Source: Shimia marina
GTDB lineage: Bacteria > Pseudomonadota > Alphaproteobacteria > Rhodobacterales > Rhodobacteraceae
DNA length: 59,906 nt
Direction: 5' to 3'
Assembly (NCBI RefSeq): GCF_001458175.1
Contig: NZ_CYPW01000018.1
Span: forward strand, 1-59,906
This document shows positions 42,636 through 52,642 of the stretch, piece after piece. Position 1 is the first letter of the stretch. Each line of letters starts with the position of its first letter. Below the pieces are notes generated by a model. That model saw only the letters and a program-made list of their open reading frames with translations. It searched no databases and was not told the origin of the DNA. A program made the position numbers and the translations under genes.

Positions 42636-44798
42636 ATGCCTGATCTCCTGATCGAACTTTTTTCTGAGGAAATTCCCGCGCGTATGCAGGCGCGGGCCGC
42701 TGAAGATTTGAAAAAGAAAGTGACGGATGGTCTGGTCGAGGCCGGTTTGACCTATGCCCATGCGCGGGCCTACTCCACGCCGCGCCGCCTGACACTCGCG
42801 CTGGAAGGCCTGCTGGCCGAAAGCCCGACCGTTAATGAAGAGCGCAAAGGCCCCAAAGTTGGCGCGCCTGACAAAGCCATTGAAGGCTTTTTGCGTGGCG
42901 CAGGTGTGGCGCGCGAAGATCTGGAAGAGCGTGAGACTCCGAAAGGTGCGGTCTACTTTGCCACCATCACCAAGCCCGGCCGTCCGGCGGCAGAGATCGT
43001 GGCTGAGGTGCTCGAAGACACCATTCGCAATTTCCCCTGGCCCAAATCCATGCGCTGGGGCGCAGGCAGCCTGCGTTGGGTGCGCCCGCTGCATTCGATC
43101 CTGTGCATTCTGTCCGCAGAGGACGGCCACAGCATTGTGCCGCTCGACATCGACGGGATCACCTCCGGTGACACCACCGAAGGCCACCGCTTCATGGGCG
43201 AGGGCCGTTTTGCCGTGACCAGCTTTGAGGACTATGAGGTCAAGCTCAAGCGCAGCAAAGTGGTGCTGAACGCCGAAGAGCGCGCCGAAACCATCTGGAA
43301 CGACGCCACCAACATGGCCTTTGCCCAAGGTCTCGAAGTGGTGGAAGACAAAGGCCTTCTGGCCGAAGTTGCCGGTCTGGTTGAATGGCCGGTTGTGCTG
43401 ATGGGCGACATCGCAGAGGATTTCCTCGGCCTGCCACCGGAAGTGCTGCAGACCTCGATGAAAGAGCATCAGAAGTTCTTCTCGGTGAAGAACCCTAAGA
43501 CGGGCCGCATTGAGAAATTTGTGACCGTTGCCAACCGTGCGACCAAAGATGATGGTGCGACTATTTTGGCGGGCAATCAGAAGGTGCTGTTCGCGCGCCT
43601 GAGCGATGCGAAATTCTTCTGGGAAAACGACGTGCGCACGGTTCAGGACCAAGGCTTTGAGCCTTGGGTGGAGAAGCTCGATAATGTGACCTTCCACGCA
43701 CAGATCGGCAGCCAAGGCGCGCGTGTGATGCGCATTGCGCATTTGGCCTCCGTGCTGGCACCATCGGTCAATGCCGACCCGATGTTGGCACAGATGGCAG
43801 CGCAGGCCTGTAAGGCGGATCTGAGCTCTGAGATGGTCTATGAATTCCCTGAACTTCAGGGGCTTATGGGGCGCTATTATGCGCAGGCTGCTGAGCTTCC
43901 CGTCGAAGTGGGGCAGGCCAGTGAAGAACATTATTCCCCACTTGGCCCATCTGACGATGTGCCAAGCGCGCCGGTCTCTGTGGCTGTGGCCATGGCCGAC
44001 AAGCTCGATACTTTGTCAGGTTTCTGGGCGATCGACGAAAAGCCTACGGGATCGAAAGATCCCTACGCGCTGCGCCGGGCCGCGCTTGGTGTGATCCGCT
44101 TGGTTTTGGAAAACGGTTTGCGGATCAATCTGTTGGAGACCACAGCAACGGCTGTCGCCGCTCTGCTGAAAGTCGATGAATGGGATGCAGCCGCTCAAGA
44201 TGCAGAAGGAGATGACGCAAAGCATATGGCAATGCAGGCTGCGCAGGCGCGTGGTATCGTTGAAGCTGCGCCGGGCGACTTGTTGAGCTTTTTCCATGAC
44301 CGCCTCAAGGTTTACTTGCGTGACCAAGGCATCCGTCATGATGTGATTGACGCCTGTATCGCGATGCCAGGCAACGATGATCTCGCATTGCTTGTGGCAC
44401 GGGCACGCGCGTTGCAGGACTTCATGTCCACCGAAGATGGCGAAAACCTCTTGCAGGGGTTCAAGCGGGCCAACAACATTCTGAGCCAAGCCGAAGAAAA
44501 AGACGGTGTAGAGTACTCTTATGGCGCGGATGTGAAATTTGCCGAAGATGACAGCGAAAAAACGCTGTTTGCGGTTCTTGATCAGGCGGAAGGCGCGATC
44601 TCTTCGGCCATCGAGGCCGAAGATTTCGCCTCGGCCATGGGCACCATGGCCTCGCTGCGCGCTCCAATTGACGCTTTCTTTGAAGCGGTGCAGGTCAACA
44701 GCGACAACGACGTTGTGCGTCGTAATCGCCTCAACCTGCTGTCACGCATCCGGACGATTTGTCTGCAGGCTGCAGATTTGACGCGCGTTGAAGGCTAA
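42636..44798 (+). CDS. glyS: Glycyl-tRNA synthetase beta subunit
   Basis: This 720-residue beta subunit, with the tRNA-binding and HD-like domains, has the N-terminus D-L-L-I-E-L-F-S-E-E-I-P-A-R, the K-S-M-R-W segment, and E-H-Q-K-F-F-S-V-K-N typical of GlyS. Sequence continues through G-S-K-D-P-Y-A-L-R-R near residue 475 to the C-terminal DALR-like domain. It works with GlyQ to charge tRNA-Gly. AAGGA precedes the ATG. Codon use here is markedly GC-rich compared with the FkbM gene in the same operon. Confidence 0.96.
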   Translation: MPDLLIELFSEEIPARMQARAAEDLKKKVTDGLVEAGLTYAHARAYSTPRRLTLALEGLLAESPTVNEERKGPKVGAPDKAIEGFLRGAGVAREDLEERETPKGAVYFATITKPGRPAAEIVAEVLEDTIRNFPWPKSMRWGAGSLRWVRPLHSILCILSAEDGHSIVPLDIDGITSGDTTEGHRFMGEGRFAVTSFEDYEVKLKRSKVVLNAEERAETIWNDATNMAFAQGLEVVEDKGLLAEVAGLVEWPVVLMGDIAEDFLGLPPEVLQTSMKEHQKFFSVKNPKTGRIEKFVTVANRATKDDGATILAGNQKVLFARLSDAKFFWENDVRTVQDQGFEPWVEKLDNVTFHAQIGSQGARVMRIAHLASVLAPSVNADPMLAQMAAQACKADLSSEMVYEFPELQGLMGRYYAQAAELPVEVGQASEEHYSPLGPSDDVPSAPVSVAVAMADKLDTLSGFWAIDEKPTGSKDPYALRRAALGVIRLVLENGLRINLLETTATAVAALLKVDEWDAAAQDAEGDDAKHMAMQAAQARGIVEAAPGDLLSFFHDRLKVYLRDQGIRHDVIDACIAMPGNDDLALLVARARALQDFMSTEDGENLLQGFKRANNILSQAEEKDGVEYSYGADVKFAEDDSEKTLFAVLDQAEGAISSAIEAEDFASAMGTMASLRAPIDAFFEAVQVNSDNDVVRRNRLNLLSRIRTICLQAADLTRVEG

Positions 44799-44893
44799 GA
44801 CGTAGTACTACGGTGCCATGGGGCGCGGGGCAGCTAAGGCTTGCCTCGCGCCTCATGCGCTTTATGCTGCCCCGGCAAAGTAAAGGTGCCGCA

Positions 44894-47434
44894 GTGCAGC
44901 AGAATGATCCGCATATCACCCTGATAACCCCAACCGCGCCGATGTCGCCCGCAACGCATGGTGGCCGGGCCAAGTGCTTGCAGCGCCTTGTCCGCTTGGA
45001 ATTGCCCGTCCCTGTGACGGTTGCATTGTCCTTTGATGCGGTGCATGGGCTGGCCGCCGGAGATTGGCTCGACATGGAGCAGATGCTGACACCTTTTGGG
45101 GAAGATCAGCTGTTGTGCGTGCGTCCAAGTTCGGAAGACCCTGATTGGGGCGGCCCCGGTGCGATTTTGAATATTGGCATGAATGACGTGCAGTTGGCGC
45201 GGTTAAGCGCAGAGATTGGTGCCGAAGCTGCCAGCAAACTCTATTTGAAGTTCATTCAGTCTTATTCGACGCATGTTGCGCGTCTGGATCCTGATATTTT
45301 TGATGATCTGGACACAAAAGATGCTGATGCGGTGTCGGACTTCTTAGAGGCCTACGAAAGTGAGGCGGAAGAACCCTTCCCACAGTCGCGCAGCGAACAA
45401 TTGATTGGCGTTTTGCGCTCTATGGCGCGTGCTTGGGAGGGCACGACGGCGAGGTTGCTTCGCCAAGCCAAAGGGGCGCCTGCGGATGCTGGACTGGGAC
45501 TTGTTATTCAGGCGATGGCTCTGGGCGTGGGGCACGGAGAAAGCGGCAGTGGTGTTTTGCAGTTGGTTGATGGAGGCACGGGTGTCCCTCAGATCACCGG
45601 CCGATACATGAGCCAGAGCCAGGGCCGCGATGCGCTCAAGTCTGGAGCGGCGGCCATGTTTTTGCAAAACGATGCAAGAGGGCCATCGCTTGAGGAAAAA
45701 CTGCCAGACGCCTTCGCAAAGCTGACAGAGCATGCAGCGTTGATGCGTGCGAAGTTGCGTGAGGAAATGCAGTGTGAGTTCACGCTTGAAAACGGTGAAA
45801 TCCGCATTCTGGATGGTGTACGCGTTCAGCGCAGTGCGCGCGCAGCCGTGCGCATTGCTGTTGCATTGGCAGAAGATAAGATCATTTCCCGTGAAGAGGC
45901 CGTGATGCGGGTTGAGCCCCGTGCGCTCAATGAATTGTTGCACCGGCAGGTGGATAGCACTGCTGAGAGAGATGTGATCGGGACTGGTATTGCGGCAAGC
46001 CCGGGGGCGGCCACCGGGAAAATCGTATTTACCGCTGCAGAGGCCCAGGCCTGCGACGCACGGGGAGAAGCCTGTATTCTGGTGCGCCGGGAGACAAACC
46101 CGGAAGATATTCGTGGTATGCATGCTGCGGTTGCCGCTTTGACTGAGCGTGGCGGGATGACCAGCCATGCTGCGGTTATCGGTCGTGGGCTGGGTTTGCC
46201 TTGCGTGGTTGGCGCAACGTCCATGCGCTTTCAGGTCAACAAACGCCGTATCGTTGCGCCGGATGGGCGTGTGTTTCACGAAGGAGATGTGATCACGGTG
46301 GATGGCACCAATGGTCAGGTGCTTGCAGGACAGCCGAAGATGATGGAGGCCGCGCTAGACGATGCGTTTCAGGTGCTGATGTCATGGGCGGATGAGAGCC
46401 GCGATATTGGCGTGCGCGCCAATGCGGATACATCGGCGGATGCGCGGACTGCTTTGACGTTTCAGGCGGAAGGCATAGGTTTGTGCCGCACGGAACATAT
46501 GTTCTTTGAAGCGGACCAGCTGATCGCGATGCGTGAGGTGATTTTTGCCAATGCGCCTGCCGATCGCAGTGTGGCTCTTCAGGCGCTTCTTCCCATGCAG
46601 CGTGACATGTTCGTCGATCTCTTTGAGATTATGCAGGGACGTCCCGTTTGCATTCGGTTGTTTGATCCGCCACTTCACGAATTTTTGCCAACAGACCGAG
46701 CGGGTCTTCGAGATTTGGCCGAGTCGCTGAATCTCCCATTGTCTGATGTGACGCGGCGGGTGCAGGCGCTGGGGGAATATAACCCAATGCTGGGTCTGCG
46801 CGGCGTGCGTTTGGGCATCACGGTCCCGGAAATACTCGATATGCAGGCGCGTGCCATTTTCGAGGCTACACTGGATGCCAGCAAGACCTCTGATCCGGTG
46901 GTGCCGGAAATTATGATCCCATTGGTATCAGCCAAGAGAGAAGTCGAACTGGTAAAGACACGGATTGACGCGGTGGCCGCCGCGGTGCGCACAGAGCGAG
47001 GTCGTGACTTTGACTACCGGCTTGGCGTCATGGTGGAGACACCTAGGGCTGCTTTGAGGGCGGAGGATATCGCCCCTCATTGTTCGTTTTTTAGCTTTGG
47101 TACCAATGATCTGACCCAGATGACATACGGCTTGTCACGAGATGACGCCGGTCGCTTCATGAGTACTTATGTCCAGCAAGGTGTCTTTCCTGAAGATCCG
47201 TTCCATACTTTGGATCAAGAGGGCGTAGGAGAGCTGTTGCGTGTCGGGGCTGAGCGAGGACGTAGTGCGCAGCCCAAGCTGACACTCTCGGTTTGTGGTG
47301 AGCATGGCGGCAGCCCCGAATCGATTGCCTTCTGTCGGGAGATTGGACTCGATTATGTCTCTTGTTCACCATTTCGCGTGCCTGTTGCCAGATTGGCTGC
47401 CGCACAGTTAGCTATTCGCGACAAAATCCAATAA
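44894..47434 (+). CDS. PPDK-like protein with degenerate ATP-binding half
   Basis: This protein of about 846 residues is related to pyruvate phosphate dikinase. The central swivelling domain keeps the phospho-histidine site (G-G-M-T-S-H-A-A-V, His425) and the C-terminal PEP/pyruvate barrel keeps R-P-V-C-I-R-L-F-D-P-P and the cysteine site (C-G-E-H-G-G, C801). The N-terminal ATP-grasp part is altered: the G-G-K-G segment reads G-G-R-A, the R-S-G-A-R region reads R-P-S-S-E-D, and the final Q-T-R reads L-D-G-V-R. ATP-driven phosphorylation is therefore doubtful. Start: GTG at 44894 has AAAGG 7 bases upstream; a GTG at 44813 is the alternative. It lies next to glyS. Confidence 0.75.
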   Translation: MQQNDPHITLITPTAPMSPATHGGRAKCLQRLVRLELPVPVTVALSFDAVHGLAAGDWLDMEQMLTPFGEDQLLCVRPSSEDPDWGGPGAILNIGMNDVQLARLSAEIGAEAASKLYLKFIQSYSTHVARLDPDIFDDLDTKDADAVSDFLEAYESEAEEPFPQSRSEQLIGVLRSMARAWEGTTARLLRQAKGAPADAGLGLVIQAMALGVGHGESGSGVLQLVDGGTGVPQITGRYMSQSQGRDALKSGAAAMFLQNDARGPSLEEKLPDAFAKLTEHAALMRAKLREEMQCEFTLENGEIRILDGVRVQRSARAAVRIAVALAEDKIISREEAVMRVEPRALNELLHRQVDSTAERDVIGTGIAASPGAATGKIVFTAAEAQACDARGEACILVRRETNPEDIRGMHAAVAALTERGGMTSHAAVIGRGLGLPCVVGATSMRFQVNKRRIVAPDGRVFHEGDVITVDGTNGQVLAGQPKMMEAALDDAFQVLMSWADESRDIGVRANADTSADARTALTFQAEGIGLCRTEHMFFEADQLIAMREVIFANAPADRSVALQALLPMQRDMFVDLFEIMQGRPVCIRLFDPPLHEFLPTDRAGLRDLAESLNLPLSDVTRRVQALGEYNPMLGLRGVRLGITVPEILDMQARAIFEATLDASKTSDPVVPEIMIPLVSAKREVELVKTRIDAVAAAVRTERGRDFDYRLGVMVETPRAALRAEDIAPHCSFFSFGTNDLTQMTYGLSRDDAGRFMSTYVQQGVFPEDPFHTLDQEGVGELLRVGAERGRSAQPKLTLSVCGEHGGSPESIAFCREIGLDYVSCSPFRVPVARLAAAQLAIRDKIQ

Positions 47435-47468
47435 AATAAGGAATATTTCTTGACTTGTGTGGAGCGTT

Positions 47469-47492
47469 TGTCACAGCGAAAGGGGTGTGACA
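47469..47492. promoter_or_regulatory. Inverted repeat before the cell-wall hydrolase gene
   Basis: TGTCACA (47469-47475) and TGTGACA (47486-47492) are inverted copies 10 bases apart, about 90 bases before the ATG. They overlap the likely promoter area (TTGACT lies just upstream). A dimeric regulator site is possible; no regulator is named. Confidence 0.3.
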
Positions 47493-47581
47493 TGTGCGTT
47501 GGTGGACGACTCGTTAAATTTTCGTTAAGAATGCCGCGTTTGAAAGCTGTCGGGTCATAGTTTCCCCAAAGAGGTCACATC

Positions 47582-48226
47582 ATGCGTAGTGTTTTTGTAT
47601 CCGTTTTTGCGGCGGTCGTTTGCGCGAGCGCAAGTTTCGCTGAGACAACGCCTGCGACATCCAAGCAGGAGACCAAACCGCGACAGTTGGTGCTGTTTGA
47701 CGGAAAAACTTTGCGCGACATTTTCACCACCAAGAAAGAAGACAAGCCAACAGAGATCGCCTATAGCCGCGCTTTCATTGATAGCTTGCCGAAGGTGACT
47801 GAGGAGCAGCGCACGGCAGAATGGCAGTGCCTGTCTGAGGCCCTTTATTTCGAAGCGCGGGGCGAAAGCGTCAAAGGCCAGTTTGCTGTGGCGGAAGTGA
47901 TTTTGAACCGCAAGGATCATTCATCGTTTCCACAAAGCGTCTGTGGCGTGATCAATCAAGGCACGGCCAGTGGGCGCAAGTACCAGTGCCAGTTCACGTA
48001 TAACTGCGACGGTATTAGTGACAAGATCCGTGAAAAGACCGCCTATGAGCGTGTTGGCAAGGTGGCGCATCTCGTTTTGGATGGGGCTCCTAAGACGCTG
48101 ACTGATGGCGCGACACATTATCATACCAAAGCTGTGAGCCCGCGCTGGTCGCGGACATTTGAGCGGACGGCGACAATCGGGGTGCATCATTTCTACCGGA
48201 TGACCACCCGTCTTTCCCGCAACTGA
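47582..48226 (+). CDS. Secreted SleB-like cell-wall hydrolase
   Basis: This 214-residue protein has a signal peptide (1-19) and a Hydrolase_2/SleB-like domain from about residue 78. The core reads E-A-L-Y-F-E-A-R-G-E-S-V-K-G-Q-F-A-V-A-E-V-I-L-N-R, with the catalytic glutamate of this lytic transglycosylase-like family. C-Q-F-T-Y-N-C-D-G and A-T-H-Y-H follow. It probably cuts peptidoglycan glycan strands in the periplasm. AGAGGT precedes the ATG. It sits alone between the PPDK-like gene and folB. Confidence 0.88.
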   Translation: MRSVFVSVFAAVVCASASFAETTPATSKQETKPRQLVLFDGKTLRDIFTTKKEDKPTEIAYSRAFIDSLPKVTEEQRTAEWQCLSEALYFEARGESVKGQFAVAEVILNRKDHSSFPQSVCGVINQGTASGRKYQCQFTYNCDGISDKIREKTAYERVGKVAHLVLDGAPKTLTDGATHYHTKAVSPRWSRTFERTATIGVHHFYRMTTRLSRN

Positions 48227-48351
48227 GGCTCCCATTTATTCGGTTTAGGCGTCAAATATGACGTCTTTGCGCTATGGTGAAAGGCTCTGCTGGCTGATAA
48301 AGGCGGCGAAATCAGAATCTAGTCACCAGACTTAAGCGCTTGGAAGCCAAA

Positions 48352-49290
48352 ATGAGCAATGAAATTCGGTTGGCCTTTGCACATCCTTCGGAACGTGCCG
48401 AGGCCACATCCTCCAGTGATCCTTTGGACCGCATTTCATTGCGTGATCACATCGTTGAAGTTGAAATTGGTGCGTTTCAGGCAGAACGTGGCACGACGCA
48501 GCGGATTTGCTTCAATGTGGTGGTTGAGGTGCTCCCGATCACGGTGTCTGTCGAAGACGATGTGGATCGTATTCTATCGTATGACAAGGTCACAGAAGCC
48601 ATTGCCTTTGAGCTCGCAGCGGAGCGTCTGAATCTTTTGGAGACATTGGCCGCCCGTGTGGCAGATCGGGTTTTGCTGGAGCCTCAGGCGCAGCGCGTTT
48701 TTGTGCGCATTGAGAAACTGGATCGGGGGCCGGGGGCTCTGGGGGTTGAGATTGTGCGCAGCCGTGTGACCAATCTGGCGCCAGTTGAGGAGCTGCAGGA
48801 CGAAGAGCCGCCACAGCCACGCGTGGTTTTCCTCTCCAATGAGGCCCAGAAATCTCCGCACCTTGGGATCTGGATCGATCAATTATTGGCGAAGGGCCAG
48901 CCGTTGATCTTCTGTGTGGATGCCCCGGAAGAGACGGTTTTGAGAACCGGCCATGCTATGACGCAGCGCCGTGTGGATCTTTTGGCGATTGAGCAAAATG
49001 CCTGGCTTTTGGCCGCGCGTGATGCCCGCTGTGTGGTGGTGGATACACGCACTGAGCTGGAATGGGCTATGAAAAATGGGCAAACCTGCGTCTGGGCCCC
49101 GTCCAAGATTGTTTTGGATGCTGTTGACGGACCTTCTGCGGCACCCAGCGAAACACTCGATCTGGCGCTTTGGTTTGCGCAGGAAATGCACGCGCTTGAG
49201 GTGTTGGCTTTCACAGCGGCGACTTCTGTTGATGCCCTGAGAGGGGATGTCCCTCTGCGGGTTATGCCTCTCAGCTGCGCGGATCTGTAA
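48352..49290 (+). CDS. folB: Dihydroneopterin aldolase with extra C-terminal domain
   Basis: This 312-residue protein has an N-terminal FolB domain (about 26-140, with L-R-D-H-I-V-E-V-E-I-G-A, D-R-I-L-S-Y-D-K-V and N-L-L-E-T-L-A segments), the tunnelling-fold enzyme that makes hydroxymethyl-dihydropterin. Free-standing FolB is about 120 residues. Here a second part (about 152-312) of unknown family follows. It contains R-V-V-F-L-S-N-E and a C-V-V-V-D-T-R segment. The ATG at 48352 is preferred over TTG at 48340. It heads a folB-folP-glmM run in which folP begins 39 bases later. Confidence 0.85.
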   Translation: MSNEIRLAFAHPSERAEATSSSDPLDRISLRDHIVEVEIGAFQAERGTTQRICFNVVVEVLPITVSVEDDVDRILSYDKVTEAIAFELAAERLNLLETLAARVADRVLLEPQAQRVFVRIEKLDRGPGALGVEIVRSRVTNLAPVEELQDEEPPQPRVVFLSNEAQKSPHLGIWIDQLLAKGQPLIFCVDAPEETVLRTGHAMTQRRVDLLAIEQNAWLLAARDARCVVVDTRTELEWAMKNGQTCVWAPSKIVLDAVDGPSAAPSETLDLALWFAQEMHALEVLAFTAATSVDALRGDVPLRVMPLSCADL

Positions 49291-49329
49291 ACGCTTGCTT
49301 TTTGGAGCCGTTTTGCGCATTCAGCGGCC

Positions 49330-50349
49330 ATGACAGTTTACTATCGCGCTCTTCCGCAGACCGATGCGGCACGCCCCGACGATGCATACGTTCTGGCAGG
49401 GGGATGGTGTTGGTTTTCACATGTTGAATGTCTTCAGCGTGGCAAGCCTGCCAAAGTGGTGGCTGCAAGCACGCTTCCGCCAGAGGTGTTGGAGCGTATC
49501 ACATCGTCGCGCGGGGCCGTGGTTGGTCTTGCGATGTCGCGCCCAAACATCATGGGCATTTTGAATGTTACGCCGGATAGTTTTTCAGACGGCGGTTCAT
49601 TCGAGGGCGTGCAGGCCGCATTGGCGCATGCGGGCGCGATGGTGGAGACCGGTGCAGACATAATCGATGTTGGTGGTGAATCCACGCGTCCCGGAGCCGA
49701 GTTTGTACCCGAAGATGTGGAGATTACGCGCACTGCGCCTGCGATAAAGGCGATCTCCGAAACTCTGAATGTTCCCATGAGCATTGACACTCGAAAGTCG
49801 CAAGTTGCGCGCGAGGCTTTGGATGCGGGTGCTGGGCTGGTCAATGACGTGTCGGGCTTTACATTTGACGCGGAACTGGCGCCGATGGCTGTTCAGCGGA
49901 ATGTGCCTGTCTGTGTGATGCATGCACAGGGCGATCCGGCCACGATGCAGACCGATCCGCGCTACGATAACGTACTGTTGGATGTGTATGACTTTCTTGA
50001 AACACAAGTTGAGTATCTTGAAAGCCTAGGTTTGCCGCGGGATCAGATCGTGGTGGACCCGGGTATTGGATTTGGCAAGACGCAGGCGCACAACCTTGCG
50101 CTGTTCGCTCGTTTGAGCCTGTTTCACAGCTTGGGGTGTCCGGTTTTGTTAGGAGCCTCACGGAAGAAGTTCATTGGCACGATCGGCAATGCTCCGCTTG
50201 CGCAGGATCGGGCGCCGGGCTCCCTTGCTGTTGCCCTTGAAGCTGTGGCGCAGGGCGCGCAAATTGTGCGTGTTCATGATGTGGCGGAGACCCGTCAGGC
50301 AATAAATCTGTGGCAAGCAGTGACGACAGGAGTGACCGATGACGCGTAA
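49330..50349 (+). CDS. folP: Dihydropteroate synthase
   Basis: This 339-residue enzyme joins hydroxymethyl-dihydropterin pyrophosphate and p-aminobenzoate. Its TIM-barrel starts near residue 75 with [33 protein letters not shown] and G-A-S-R-K follow. About 70 extra N-terminal residues before the barrel make it longer than E. coli FolP. The stop overlaps the start of glmM by 11 bases, so translation is coupled. The enzyme is the target of sulfonamides in general. Confidence 0.94.
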   Translation: MTVYYRALPQTDAARPDDAYVLAGGWCWFSHVECLQRGKPAKVVAASTLPPEVLERITSSRGAVVGLAMSRPNIMGILNVTPDSFSDGGSFEGVQAALAHAGAMVETGADIIDVGGESTRPGAEFVPEDVEITRTAPAIKAISETLNVPMSIDTRKSQVAREALDAGAGLVNDVSGFTFDAELAPMAVQRNVPVCVMHAQGDPATMQTDPRYDNVLLDVYDFLETQVEYLESLGLPRDQIVVDPGIGFGKTQAHNLALFARLSLFHSLGCPVLLGASRKKFIGTIGNAPLAQDRAPGSLAVALEAVAQGAQIVRVHDVAETRQAINLWQAVTTGVTDDA

Positions 50350-51697
50350 ATTCTTTGGAACCGATGGTGTGCGTGGCACGGCCAACACCTATCCGATGAC
50401 CGCAGAGATGGCATTGCGCATTGGTGCCGCTGTCGGCCGGTATTTTCGCAACGATGGCACCAATCAGCATCGCGTTGTCATCGGAAAAGACACGCGCTTG
50501 TCCGGCTATATGTTTGAAAATGCTTTGACCGCTGGACTGACGTCGACGGGAATGAACGTCTTTTTGTTGGGACCAGTGCCAACACCGGCAGTGGGTTTGT
50601 TGACCACATCCATGCGTGCTGATTTGGGCGTGATGATCTCTGCCAGCCATAACCCGGCCGAAGACAATGGCATCAAGTTCTTCGGACCAGATGGCTTCAA
50701 GCTTTCCGATGACGCGGAAATGGAAATTGAAAAGCTCATTGAGGCCGGGGTTGAGCCCGCTCAGGCTCAGAATATTGGGCGCGCACAACGCATTGACGAT
50801 GGGCGGTTCCGCTACATTGAACGGGTCAAAAGCTCCTTGCCGCGTGACCTGCCTCTGCGGGGGGTAAAGGTTGTGATAGATTGCGCCAATGGCGCAGCCT
50901 ATCGCGCGGCACCCGAGGCACTTTGGGAGCTGGGTGCAGATGTTATTGCCGTTGGTGTGGTGCCAAATGGGTATAACATCAACCAAAACTGCGGTTCGAC
51001 CAGCACGCGCACAGCGCAGGAAGCTGTCGTGGCACATGGCGCAGACGTTGGCATCTGTCTGGATGGTGATGCGGACCGGGTGATGATCATTGATGAAAAT
51101 GGCCACGTGGCAGATGGTGATCAGATCATGGGACTTCTGGCATCGCGTTGGGCGCAAAACGGCCAATTGAAAGGTGGTGCGCTGGTGTCGACCGTGATGT
51201 CTAATCTTGGGCTTGAGCGATATCTGGGCGCACAGGGCCTGCGGCTTGAGCGCACGGCGGTTGGCGATAGATATGTTGTGGAAGCTATGCGGCGCGGTGG
51301 CTTCAATCTTGGTGGCGAACAATCCGGCCATATTGTCATGACGGATTATGCCACCACCGGTGACGGGTTGATGGCCGGTTTGCAGTTCCTGGCAGCAATG
51401 GTGCAAAGCGGCAAGCCTGCCAGCGCATTGGCAAATGTCTTTGAGACTGTGCCTCAGCTTTTGAAAAACGTGCGTTATAGCGCAGGGCAGGCGCCTTTGG
51501 AGGCTGAAAGCGTGAAGGCGGCCATTGCCCATGCGGAGCGTAGTCTTGCCGGTCAAGGGCGTCTTTTGATCCGTAAATCAGGTACAGAGCCGTTGGTAAG
51601 GGTCATGGCAGAGAGCGAAGACGCGGTTTTGTTGGAAAAAGCTGTGGACAGCGTTGTAGAGGCGGTGCAGGCAGCGGTGGCCGGACCAGCGGCCTGA
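50339..51697 (+). CDS. glmM: Phosphoglucosamine mutase
   Basis: This 452-residue enzyme converts glucosamine-6-phosphate to glucosamine-1-phosphate for peptidoglycan and lipopolysaccharide synthesis. The N-terminal F-F-G-T-D-G-V-R-G, the phosphoserine loop I-S-A-S-H-N-P-A (about 100), the metal loop D-G-D-A-D-R and the C-terminal R-K-S-G-T-E-P phosphate-binding loop are all present. Its ATG lies inside the end of folP. It is convergent with the EamA gene. Confidence 0.96.
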   Translation: MTRKFFGTDGVRGTANTYPMTAEMALRIGAAVGRYFRNDGTNQHRVVIGKDTRLSGYMFENALTAGLTSTGMNVFLLGPVPTPAVGLLTTSMRADLGVMISASHNPAEDNGIKFFGPDGFKLSDDAEMEIEKLIEAGVEPAQAQNIGRAQRIDDGRFRYIERVKSSLPRDLPLRGVKVVIDCANGAAYRAAPEALWELGADVIAVGVVPNGYNINQNCGSTSTRTAQEAVVAHGADVGICLDGDADRVMIIDENGHVADGDQIMGLLASRWAQNGQLKGGALVSTVMSNLGLERYLGAQGLRLERTAVGDRYVVEAMRRGGFNLGGEQSGHIVMTDYATTGDGLMAGLQFLAAMVQSGKPASALANVFETVPQLLKNVRYSAGQAPLEAESVKAAIAHAERSLAGQGRLLIRKSGTEPLVRVMAESEDAVLLEKAVDSVVEAVQAAVAGPAA

Positions 51698-51712
51698 TCC
51701 CCTGGCCAGTTA

Positions 51713-51744
51713 TGTTCACACAGCTCAGCCTTGTTGTGTGAACA
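51713..51744. repeat. Inverted repeat between glmM and the convergent EamA gene
   Basis: TGTTCACACA (51713-51722) and TGTGTGAACA (51735-51744) are perfect inverted copies with a 12-base loop, straddling the end of the EamA coding region. It may act as a bidirectional terminator, though there is no T-run. Confidence 0.45.
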
Positions 51745-52642
51745 GTCGCCGCAGCGCGCCGTATTGGCTCAAGCCAACACCAGATAGAATCAACAATGCA
51801 GCCCAGATCAGTGAACCGGGCACAGGTTCTCCCATCAACGTGACGCCGAACACAACAGACCACAAAGGCACTTGATAGTTGGTCAGGCTCATGAATACGG
51901 GCCCCGCTGTGCGTATGACAAGGATCCGCAGAAGCCCGGCTGCCGCTGTTGGGATCAGACCTAATGCGGCAACGATCGCCACACCTTCTGGTGCAGGCAT
52001 TGGTGGTATGCCTGCTTTGATCAGTGCCAATGGCACGACGAGTATTGCACCAAACATAAGAGTCGCTGCAGATAACCCAATGGGATCAATTGGTGGCAGA
52101 CGGCGCATCAGAATGGATGACACGGCATAGCAGGATGCTGCGGTAAGGCAGGCCAGTTGGCCGAGGCTTTCCAGTGCTGCGCCGCTGCTGGCAAAAGCTG
52201 CGGGGCCGATAAGAAGTAAAACACCAGCAAAACCAATGAGAAAGCCAAAGGTGCGCCGCAAGGTCATCCGTTCACCGGGCACAAAAAAATGAGCGAGCGG
52301 CAGAACAATCAGCGCCACCGCAGCCATTGAAACGCCGGTAAATGCGGAGCTTACATGTTGCTGTGCCCAAGCAAGAAACATGAAGGGAATGGCTGCGCTG
52401 AGCATGGATACCCAGATCAGTCGCGGCCAGTCGGTTATCTGCGTGGTGAACATGCCACCGCCACGCAGGCGCCAAATAAAGGCGGTGATCAGGGCTGCGA
52501 AGCTGATCCTACCTGCCGCAACCCAGATTGGTGCCATATGGTCGAGTGCGAGTTTTTGCACCATAAACGTGCCGCCCCAGACCAAGCCAAGTGTGCCGAC
52601 CATCAGCCAGCTGCCAGCGGTGATTTCTGGATCACGTGTCAT
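51725..52642 (-). CDS. EamA-type (DMT) membrane transporter
   Basis: This 305-residue membrane protein has about ten helices in two EamA repeats. The G-L-V-W-G-G-T-F near residue 20 and the M-G-E-P-V-P-G-S near residue 275 are typical. The substrate is unknown. The ATG at 52642 overlaps the stop of the upstream two-helix protein gene (ATGA), so both are probably translated together. It differs from the EamA protein at 29.9 kb. Confidence 0.85.
   Translation of the reverse strand: MTRDPEITAGSWLMVGTLGLVWGGTFMVQKLALDHMAPIWVAAGRISFAALITAFIWRLRGGGMFTTQITDWPRLIWVSMLSAAIPFMFLAWAQQHVSSAFTGVSMAAVALIVLPLAHFFVPGERMTLRRTFGFLIGFAGVLLLIGPAAFASSGAALESLGQLACLTAASCYAVSSILMRRLPPIDPIGLSAATLMFGAILVVPLALIKAGIPPMPAPEGVAIVAALGLIPTAAAGLLRILVIRTAGPVFMSLTNYQVPLWSVVFGVTLMGEPVPGSLIWAALLILSGVGLSQYGALRRLFTQQG

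Noticed and set aside
42270-43931. 553-codon minus-strand frame antisense to glyS
   Set aside because: Shadow of the glyS gene; no motif, no ribosome site of note.
48340-48352. TTG start for folB
   Set aside because: Only four extra codons with no better ribosome site; ATG 12 bases later is preferred.
50171-51556. 461-codon minus-strand frame antisense to glmM
   Set aside because: Shadow of glmM, without motif.
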